DNA of 49,410 nt from Lachnospiraceae bacterium. Lineage in GTDB: Bacteria; Bacillota; Clostridia; Lachnospirales; Lachnospiraceae. A program made the translations under genes and the position numbers. The notes beneath the pieces are model-generated. The model did no database searches. It saw only the letters and a list, made by a program, of their open reading frames with translations, and was not told the DNA's origin. Below are positions 43,162 through 49,410 of this stretch, piece by piece. The stretch covers positions 1-49,410 of the forward strand of contig JAQVCT010000020.1 of NCBI GenBank assembly GCA_028689655.1, given 5' to 3'. The stretch's first letter is position 1, and every line of letters starts with the position of its first letter.

Positions 43162-43279
43162 CATAATCCTAAAAACATTCGAAATCCGCCCTAATCGGGC
43201 TACTTTCTCATGTTTTACGGGTCCCAAATTCATGCCTTTTCGTGCGAGCACGAAACGCATGACCTTTTGACCCTAGTAT
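43162..43279. repeat. second, left-truncated copy of the MITE-like repeat
   Basis: 118 bases match 36928-37045 with two differences. The left terminal repeat and first hairpin arm are missing, while the right terminal repeat ACCTTTTGACCCT is intact. It sits between the YcxB-like gene and tsaE. Confidence 0.85.
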
Positions 43280-43366
43280 CGTCAAATAAATATAAGTAGA
43301 ATCATAAGACAGATGGAAAAGTACCAAACATAATAGAATATAACAGTTGGAAAGGCATGATATCAG

Positions 43367-43990
43367 ATGTCAGAGATGAGCAATCAAGTAAAAGAAAACA
43401 CGAAAGAAATAGACGACAAAGAAATAGAAACAGATGACAAAGAAATAGAAATAGACGATAAAGAAATAGAAACAGATGTGAAAGAAACAGATATGAAAGA
43501 AATACAAGTTAAAAAAATAGATAATAATGAAATACACACAGCAGATCATATAGAAGTAATAGAGACCTGGAGTCCCGAGGAAACCCTGACTCTTGGAGCG
43601 CGTATCGGAGAGCAGGCAAAGTCCGGGGAAATCTATACCCTGAATGGAGATTTGGGCGTTGGAAAGACCGTCCTCACACAGGGCGTTGCAAAGGGATTAG
43701 GTATTACAGAACCCATCTGCAGTCCTACTTTTACCATCGTGCAGATCTACGAGGAAGGCAGAATGCCTTTTTATCATTTCGATGTATATCGTATTGGAGA
43801 TGTGGAGGAGATGGAAGAGATTGGTTATGAAGACTGCTTCTACGGGGAGGGCATTACATTTATCGAATGGGCAAACCTCATCCGCGAGATTCTTCCAGCT
43901 CATTATAAGAAAATCACCATTGAGAAAAATATAGAAAAAGGATTTGACTATCGCAGGATTACCATAGAAAATATAGGTAGTGAATCATAA
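43367..43990 (+). CDS. tsaE: t6A biosynthesis ATPase TsaE with repetitive N-terminal extension
   Basis: An ATPase of the TsaBDE complex that makes N6-threonylcarbamoyladenosine on tRNAs. Walker A GDLGVGKT is at residues 94-101, followed by SPTFTIVQIY and the FYHFDVYR block. The family core begins near residue 62 (IEVIETWSPEE). The first 60 residues are extra: three copies of (I/T)DDKEIE, then TDVKE and TDMKE, encoded by a 21-bp repeat at 43409-43471. GGAAAGG lies 11 bases before this start. Translation could instead begin at Met43 (43493), giving 165 residues closer to the family length. Confidence 0.88.
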   Translation: MSEMSNQVKENTKEIDDKEIETDDKEIEIDDKEIETDVKETDMKEIQVKKIDNNEIHTADHIEVIETWSPEETLTLGARIGEQAKSGEIYTLNGDLGVGKTVLTQGVAKGLGITEPICSPTFTIVQIYEEGRMPFYHFDVYRIGDVEEMEEIGYEDCFYGEGITFIEWANLIREILPAHYKKITIEKNIEKGFDYRRITIENIGSES

Positions 43991-44075
43991 AACTGAATCA
44001 TAAAACTCAAATATAGAACTGAATCATAAGAACTGAATTACAAGAAATAAATCATAAGAAATAAATTGTAAGAAG
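43984..44075 (+). repeat. degenerate tandem repeat, unit GAATCATAAGAACT
   Basis: About six copies of a 14-base unit with drift fill the gap between tsaE and tsaB. A-rich on the plus strand; no stem is formed. Confidence 0.65.
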
Positions 44076-44127
44076 TGTAAATTTAATTCTTGAATCATAA
44101 GTAATAACGGAAATCGAGGAACAGATC

Positions 44128-44871
44128 ATGAAGATACTTGCCTTAGACAGTTCAGGCCTGGTGGCTTCCGTAGCCATTATGGAAGATGATACGCTCACAG
44201 CAGAATATACCATTCAATATAAAAAGACCCATTCACAGACCCTGCTTCCCATGCTGGATGAGATCGGGAAAATGATTGAATTAGATCTCAATACCATAGA
44301 TGCCATTGCAGTGGCAGCAGGTCCGGGTTCTTTTACAGGCTTACGAATTGGTTCGGCTACTGCCAAAGGTCTTGGTCTTGCATTGAAAAAGCCATTGATT
44401 GCAGTGCCTACCATTGAGGGACTTGCCTACAATATGTATGGCAGCAGCCAGTTGATCTGTCCCATCATGGATGCCAGAAGGGGCCAGGTATACACAGGAG
44501 TCTTTGAATTTCTGGAGACCAGGGAAGAACATATGTTTGGAACGATTTCCTACGAATTCCAGACCATCATTTCCCGATGTGCAGTTACCATGGATGAGAT
44601 GATATTGCGTTTAAATGAACTTGGCAGGAGCGTTGCTTTTGTGGGAGATGGAATTCCGGTCTTTGCAGATAAGATCAAAGAGGATCTGAAGGTACCATAT
44701 CTCCTGGCACCGGCACATCGAAATCGTCAGAGTGCGGCAAGCGTTGCAATGCTTGCACAGATTTACTACAGACAGGGTAAGATACAAACTGCCCAGGAGC
44801 ACCAGCCGGAGTACCTGAGACTGTCGCAGGCGGAGCGGGAGCGTATAGAACAGCAGAAACAGCAGTGCTAA
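44128..44871 (+). CDS. tsaB: t6A biosynthesis protein TsaB
   Basis: The inactive ASKHA-fold scaffold that pairs with TsaD. The 247-residue protein starts MKILALDSSG and has AGPGSFTGLRIGSATAKGLGLAL, the family signature, and PIMDARRGQVYTG. GAGGA precedes ATG. It stands between tsaE and rimI, the usual order in Firmicutes. Confidence 0.94.
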   Translation: MKILALDSSGLVASVAIMEDDTLTAEYTIQYKKTHSQTLLPMLDEIGKMIELDLNTIDAIAVAAGPGSFTGLRIGSATAKGLGLALKKPLIAVPTIEGLAYNMYGSSQLICPIMDARRGQVYTGVFEFLETREEHMFGTISYEFQTIISRCAVTMDEMILRLNELGRSVAFVGDGIPVFADKIKEDLKVPYLLAPAHRNRQSAASVAMLAQIYYRQGKIQTAQEHQPEYLRLSQAERERIEQQKQQC

Positions 44872-44910
44872 CTGCATTTTGTTTGATAAATTGAGAAGGT
44901 CAGTATAGTC

Positions 44911-45345
44911 ATGATAGATTTTAGAGAAATGAGAGAAGAAGACGTCACAGAGGTAGCAAAGTTAGAAAAAGATACATTTACACATCCATGGAAGGAAAAG
45001 GATTTTCAGGAAATGGTAAGAGCAGAATACGCACACTTTATTGTGGCGGCGGATGATGGTGAATTGATCGGTTCCTGTGGCTTACGTAATATCCTGGGAG
45101 AGGGAGAAATTACCAATGTGGTCATGAGACCGGAATACCGCAATATGGGAATTGGACTCAATATGTTATGCAAACTTATGAAAGACGGAGAAAAGCTGGG
45201 CGTCAGAGCATATACTCTGGAAGTGCGGGAAAGCAATATGGCAGCCATTCACGTATATGAGAAAATAGGTTTTCGACCGGAAGGCATGCGGAAAAACTTT
45301 TATGAGGACCCCACGGAGGATGCAGTTATCATGTGGAAGCGATGA
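44911..45345 (+). CDS. rimI: ribosomal-protein-alanine N-acetyltransferase
   Basis: A 144-residue GNAT acetyltransferase. Acetyl-CoA loop VMRPEYRNMGIG, then LEVRESNMAAIHVYEKIGF and the RKNFYEDPTEDAVIM end, match RimI. It probably acetylates the N-terminus of a ribosomal protein. The tsaE-tsaB-rimI-tsaD neighbourhood is standard. Confidence 0.92.
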   Translation: MIDFREMREEDVTEVAKLEKDTFTHPWKEKDFQEMVRAEYAHFIVAADDGELIGSCGLRNILGEGEITNVVMRPEYRNMGIGLNMLCKLMKDGEKLGVRAYTLEVRESNMAAIHVYEKIGFRPEGMRKNFYEDPTEDAVIMWKR

Positions 45346-45458
45346 AGCAACTCGGTACAGTTGGGCAGTTGTCATGAATTACCACTAGGTTTTCGTCAGG
45401 TTTCCCGTATAATTGATACGTAGAGACCATATAGATTCAGAAACTTAGGAGGAATATC

Positions 45459-45701
45459 ATGCGTATTTATTCAGAACAGCAGGAACTGACAGATGTAATC
45501 TGTAACATGTGTAATAAGCATTTAAAAGTGAAGGATGGAATGCTCCTGGAGGAGTGTAGCAATATAGAACAGCATTTCGGTTATTTTTCAAAAAAAGACG
45601 GAATGATCGAAAAGTTTGACCTTTGTGAGGAATGCTATGATGCATTTGTAAAACAGTTCCAGTTACCGGCGGAACAGGAGGAAACAAAGGAATATCTGTA
45701 A
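45459..45701 (+). CDS. small CxxC protein, function unknown
   Basis: An 80-residue cytoplasmic protein with CNMC near residue 20 and CEEC near residue 61, enough for one zinc site. GGAGG precedes ATG. A TATAAT at 45408-45413 may be its -10, but no good -35 is seen. I do not recognise a family with certainty. Confidence 0.65.
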   Translation: MRIYSEQQELTDVICNMCNKHLKVKDGMLLEECSNIEQHFGYFSKKDGMIEKFDLCEECYDAFVKQFQLPAEQEETKEYL

Positions 45702-45825
45702 CAAAAATGTCAACACAGATTGTAATAGAAGAGGCAGTAAGGTAATAGAAATGAGGAGAGGTTGCACCAGCCCATTTGTAATCCATATATTCAGGATGGA
45801 CTGATGTTCAACATGAGGAAATGGA

Positions 45826-46746
45826 ATGTTAGATGTATGCTTATTAGGAACCGGTGGTATGATGCCGCTTCCCTATCGATGGTTGACGGCACTGATGACC
45901 AGATATAATGGAAAAAATGTATTGATTGATTGTGGGGAAGGAACCCAGATTGCCATGAAAGAAAAAGGATGGAGCCCAAAGCCCATCGATGTCATTTGTT
46001 TTACCCACTATCACGCAGATCATATCAGCGGGCTGCCGGGTATGCTCCTCACTATGGGCAACGCGGAGCGGACGGAACCCCTTACCCTGATAGGACCCAA
46101 AGGACTGAACAGAGTTGTAGGTGCACTGCGCGTCATCGCACCGGAGCTTCCCTTTGAGATCCAATGTGTGGAGATTACAGAAGTAGAACAGACTTTTTAT
46201 TTCGACGGATTTCGCATTGAGGCTTTCAAGGTGAACCATAATGTATTATGCTATGGATATAGCATCGTCATAGATCGCATCGGAAAATTCCAGATGGATA
46301 AAGCTTTATCCTATGGAATCGATAAAAGATATTGGAATAAACTGCAAAAGGGCGAGCATGTGGAATGCGATGGAAAGCTTTTCACCCCGGACATGGTGCT
46401 GGGAGAACCCAGAAAAGGTTTGAAACTTACCTACTGTACCGACACCAGACCCACCGAGAGTATCGTAAAGAATGCAAAGCGCGCGGATCTTTTTATCTGT
46501 GAGGGAATGTATGGAGAAAAAGATAAGCAGCAAAAAGCGGTAGAACACAAACATATGACATTTTATGAAGCGGCGGAACTTGCAAAAAGAGCTCAGGTAA
46601 AAGAAATGTGGCTGACACATTACAGTCCGTCATTGACCCACCCGGAAGAATATATGCGGGATGTAAAAAAGATATTTAGAAATACCATTGCCGGAAAAGA
46701 TGGAAAAACAGTAGATCTCTTATTTGAAGACGTTGAAGAAAATTAG
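45826..46746 (+). CDS. rnz: ribonuclease Z (tRNA 3' processing)
   Basis: A 306-residue metallo-beta-lactamase-fold endonuclease that trims tRNA 3' ends. The zinc motif HYHADH is at residues 61-66, with NHNVLCYGY and the CTDTRPTES and HMTFYEAAELAK motifs farther on. Its length and motifs fit the short RNase Z/ElaC class. GAGGAAATGG precedes the start. Confidence 0.92.
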   Translation: MLDVCLLGTGGMMPLPYRWLTALMTRYNGKNVLIDCGEGTQIAMKEKGWSPKPIDVICFTHYHADHISGLPGMLLTMGNAERTEPLTLIGPKGLNRVVGALRVIAPELPFEIQCVEITEVEQTFYFDGFRIEAFKVNHNVLCYGYSIVIDRIGKFQMDKALSYGIDKRYWNKLQKGEHVECDGKLFTPDMVLGEPRKGLKLTYCTDTRPTESIVKNAKRADLFICEGMYGEKDKQQKAVEHKHMTFYEAAELAKRAQVKEMWLTHYSPSLTHPEEYMRDVKKIFRNTIAGKDGKTVDLLFEDVEEN

Positions 46747-46766
46747 CCATATTTAGGGGGAAATCT

Positions 46767-47378
46767 ATGGGCCGTTTTAAGGGAATAAAAGGAACCATCA
46801 TATTGATTGTCTTGATAATGATGGTCGTATCCTATTATTTTTATCTATCCAATAAGACAGCAGCAAATAAAGAAGAGTCCACACAATTGACCGTTGTGCA
46901 GAGTCTTCTATTGGATAACCTTGAAATACAGTATCCTCCATCGCCCAAAGAGGTGGTGAAATATTACTGCGAGATTACCAAGGCATTTTACAACGAAACA
47001 TACACAGAGGAAGAATTAACAGATCTGGCATTGAAAATAAGAGAACTGTACGACGAGGAACTGCTGGCCAACAATTTGGAGGATCAATACCTCATTGATA
47101 TCAGGACAGACATTCAGAGTTTTAAACAGAAAGAATATACGATTTCCAGCTTTACCACGTCTTCCAGCACAGAGGTAGATTATTTTAAAGCAGATGGATT
47201 TGAATTTGCAAAACTCTATTGCATGTTCACCCTGCGACAGGGAACAGAATTGAAATATAGCACAGAGCAATTCCTATTGAGAAAAGATGATGCAGGTCAC
47301 TGGAAAATATATGGATGGGATCTGGCAGACCCTGATGAGGATAATCATAAAGAGGAAGAGATAAAGCAGAAGCAATAA
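46767..47378 (+). CDS. membrane-anchored extracytoplasmic protein, possibly DUF6715
   Basis: A 203-residue protein with one N-terminal helix (ILIVLIMMVVSYYFYLS) and an outward soluble domain, ending in a charged tail (EEEIKQKQ). It has no enzyme motif. I associate it, with modest confidence, with the Lachnospiraceae family DUF6715. It lies 20 bases after rnz and 62 before tsaD. Confidence 0.6.
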   Translation: MGRFKGIKGTIILIVLIMMVVSYYFYLSNKTAANKEESTQLTVVQSLLLDNLEIQYPPSPKEVVKYYCEITKAFYNETYTEEELTDLALKIRELYDEELLANNLEDQYLIDIRTDIQSFKQKEYTISSFTTSSSTEVDYFKADGFEFAKLYCMFTLRQGTELKYSTEQFLLRKDDAGHWKIYGWDLADPDEDNHKEEEIKQKQ

Positions 47379-47440
47379 ACGTTAGAGATAAATAGAAATA
47401 ACAAGTCAGAAATTATGATATAAATAAGGACAAAAAGAAG

Positions 47441-48475
47441 ATGGAAAATTCAGTAGAAAAAGATATCTATATATTAGGAATAGAAAGCTCCTGCGATGAG
47501 ACGGCAGCTTCCGTGGTAAAAAATGGAAGAGAGGTACTCTCCAATGTGATTTCTTCCCAGATCGCACTGCACACGTTATATGGAGGAGTAGTTCCAGAGA
47601 TTGCATCCAGAAAACACATCGAGAAGATCAACCAGGTCATCGACCAGGCGCTGACGGATGCCGATGTAACTTTACAGGACATCACCGCTATCGCAGTTAC
47701 CTATGGACCAGGTCTGGTGGGTGCTCTTCTGGTAGGTGTGTCTGCGGCAAAAGCCATCAGCTTTGCCACAGGGATTCCACTTATCGGGGTTCATCATATC
47801 GAGGGTCATATCAGTGCTAATTATATAGAGAATAAAGAACTGGAGCCGCCTTTTGTGTGCCTTGTGGTATCAGGCGGTCACTCTCATCTGGTCATTGTGC
47901 GGGACTATGGAAAATACGAGATTATCGGACGCACCAGAGATGACGCAGCGGGGGAGGCCTTTGATAAGGTTGCCAGAGCCATTGGGTTGGGCTATCCGGG
48001 GGGACCTAAGATTGATAAATTATCCAATGAAGGAAATCCGGATGCCATTCATTTTCCGAGAGCAAAAGTGGTGGGTTCGGACTACGATTTTAGTTTCAGT
48101 GGATTAAAATCCGCTGTTTTAAACTATATCAACGGCTGTAAGATGAGAAATGAAGAGATTAACACAGCGGATGTGGCAGCATCTTTCCAGAAAGCTGTGG
48201 TGGACGTGCTGGTGGAGCACGCCCTGGCAGCGGTGAAGGAATATGGAATGGATAAATTTGCCATTGCTGGTGGTGTGGCATCCAATGCACATCTCAGAAA
48301 AGCATTTGAAGATAGCTGTGCAGCACGCAAAATTGAATTTTATCACCCTTCCCCTATTTTCTGTACAGATAATGCGGCGATGATCGGCGTTGCGGGATAT
48401 TATGAATATCTGGCTGGTACGCGCAGCGGCTATGACCTGAACGCAGTTCCTAATCTGAAACTTGGCGAACGCTAA
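47441..48475 (+). CDS. tsaD: t6A tRNA threonylcarbamoyltransferase TsaD
   Basis: The catalytic ASKHA-fold subunit. The 344 residues carry [15 protein letters not shown], the metal-binding HHIEGHI pair, [18 protein letters not shown] and [11 protein letters not shown], all family hallmarks. It transfers the threonylcarbamoyl group to A37 of ANN-decoding tRNAs together with TsaB and TsaE. Confidence 0.96.
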   Translation: MENSVEKDIYILGIESSCDETAASVVKNGREVLSNVISSQIALHTLYGGVVPEIASRKHIEKINQVIDQALTDADVTLQDITAIAVTYGPGLVGALLVGVSAAKAISFATGIPLIGVHHIEGHISANYIENKELEPPFVCLVVSGGHSHLVIVRDYGKYEIIGRTRDDAAGEAFDKVARAIGLGYPGGPKIDKLSNEGNPDAIHFPRAKVVGSDYDFSFSGLKSAVLNYINGCKMRNEEINTADVAASFQKAVVDVLVEHALAAVKEYGMDKFAIAGGVASNAHLRKAFEDSCAARKIEFYHPSPIFCTDNAAMIGVAGYYEYLAGTRSGYDLNAVPNLKLGER

Positions 48476-48505
48476 AAATATCAAGAAAGGCTTTTGTGAG
48501 ATAAG

Positions 48506-49237
48506 ATGGATAAAAATATCGCAATTGTGTTGGCAGCAGGTTCAGGGAGCAGAATGGGCACAACCCGGAAAAAGCAGTATCTGTTATTGAATGATAAGCC
48601 CATGCTCTACTATTCACTCCATACATTTGAAGAATCAAAATATATCACAGATATCATATTAGTAGTGGGTGCAGGGGAAGAGGATTATGTACGGGAAGAA
48701 ATCGTGAAGCTTTATTCTTTCCAAAAAGTGCGCGAAATTGTCCATGGTGGAAAAGAGAGATATCATTCTGTACATGCTGGTATCCAGGCGATCTCTACCT
48801 ATATTACAGACAGCACAGACAACTGCCATGTATGGATTCATGATGGTGCAAGACCTTTTATTACAGAGAAAATCCTGGAGCGATTATACGGGACTGTAAA
48901 GGAAACGAAAGCCTGCGTCACAGCCATGCCGGTAAAGGACACCATCAAGATCGCTGACGGGGATGGCTATATCAGTACTACGCCGAACCGCAATCTGGTG
49001 TGGCAGATTCAGACGCCACAGGTATTTGCATATGATCTGGTGCGTGAAGCATATGAAACATTACTACAGAAAGAATCTACGTTAGCGCATAGAGGCATCG
49101 CAGTGACAGATGATGCTATGGTGGTGGAGACCTTTACAAATCAGAAGGTAAAATTGGTAAAAGGGGACTATAGAAATATTAAAATTACCACCCCGGAGGA
49201 TCTGCAGATAGCTGATATATTTTATAAAACAGACTGA
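48506..49237 (+). CDS. ispD: 2-C-methyl-D-erythritol 4-phosphate cytidylyltransferase
   Basis: Third step of the MEP isoprenoid pathway, forming CDP-methylerythritol. The 243-residue protein begins with the nucleotide-binding LAAGSGSRMGTTRKKQYL, followed by HDGARPFIT and VTDDAMVVE, and ends with NIKITTPEDL. A TagD-type or tarI cytidylyltransferase is the alternative, but the signatures fit IspD. AGAAAGG lies 15 bases before ATG. Confidence 0.88.
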   Translation: MDKNIAIVLAAGSGSRMGTTRKKQYLLLNDKPMLYYSLHTFEESKYITDIILVVGAGEEDYVREEIVKLYSFQKVREIVHGGKERYHSVHAGIQAISTYITDSTDNCHVWIHDGARPFITEKILERLYGTVKETKACVTAMPVKDTIKIADGDGYISTTPNRNLVWQIQTPQVFAYDLVREAYETLLQKESTLAHRGIAVTDDAMVVETFTNQKVKLVKGDYRNIKITTPEDLQIADIFYKTD

Positions 49238-49299
49238 GGATAAAAAGTTAGAAAAAGAAGATATAAAAAAGGGATATAAAAAAGGGTGAATTGCAGAAG

Positions 49300-49339
49300 T
49301 AAATTCCACTTTGCAAGTTTAAATTCCACCTTTTGAAAT
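49300..49339. repeat. two 20-bp direct repeats near the window end
   Basis: TAAATTCCAC begins at 49300 and again at 49320, each followed by ten T-rich bases. Spaced short terminal direct repeats like this are seen at ends of IS21-type elements, but no transposase is in the window. Confidence 0.45.
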
Positions 49340-49410
49340 TTTTTTACAGAAAAAATAAAATTTTGGTATGAAATATCCAGAATCAAGGTTAAAATGGAGT
49401 TATAAGCCGT

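Overview
The window looks like chromosomal DNA of a strictly fermentative, Gram-positive gut Clostridium relative, most likely a butyrate-producing Lachnospiraceae of the Coprococcus type. Three things point there: a complete thl-crt-hbd-bcd-etfB-etfA cluster, a separate ptb-buk pair for the butyrate-kinase route, and low-to-moderate GC genes with strong Shine-Dalgarno sequences and monoderm-style lipoprotein signals. The genus is an inference. No rRNA, tRNA, CRISPR array, prophage or complete insertion sequence was seen.

Layout. 1-6663: the start of a minus-strand gene (possibly csrA-like), a leader with a 23-codon small ORF, then the acetyl-CoA to butyryl-CoA operon ending in a strong terminator. 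6686-7027: a small zinc-ribbon protein. 7196-16683: an arabinan/arabinoxylan-oligosaccharide locus with a GH43 enzyme, two GH51 arabinofuranosidases, a CUT1 ABC importer without its own ATPase, and a minus-strand HTH regulator with an uncharacterised C-terminal domain. A palindrome TTTAGA-N4-TCTAAA, or a close variant, lies upstream of each of three transcription units here. 16789-23719: a self-contained sugar system: ROK repressor with a palindromic operator, BadF/BadG-type sugar kinase, an orphan TIM-barrel-like putative glycosidase, and a complete CUT2 (ribose-type) ABC importer. This is the best candidate for an undescribed pathway. 23806-25926: ptb-buk on the minus strand.

25953-36695: housekeeping genes secA and prfB (with its programmed +1 frameshift), a large Cthe_2159-like surface lipoprotein, a minus-strand operon of three poorly known proteins (DUF4190-like membrane protein, SprA-like HExxH protein, DUF975), and tex. 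36870-37659: a 171-bp MITE-like repeat next to a YefM/YoeB toxin-antitoxin pair with twin palindromic operators. 37751-38706: FMN riboswitch, terminator and ribU. 38778-42519: a MacAB-like ABC export system. 42659-49237: a YcxB-like protein, then tsaE, tsaB, rimI, a small zinc protein, RNase Z, a membrane-anchored unknown, tsaD and ispD, i.e. the t6A tRNA-modification set with isoprenoid synthesis.

How it works together: pentose oligomers are imported and trimmed by GH43/GH51, and fermentation then runs through thiolase to butyryl-CoA, with Bcd-EtfAB as a likely electron-bifurcating step and Ptb-Buk yielding ATP and butyrate. A striking trait of the whole window is degenerate short tandem repeats (11-21 bp units) in intergenic leaders and at protein ends (TsaE N-terminus, HTH-regulator C-terminus, GH43 N-terminus, Tex linker).
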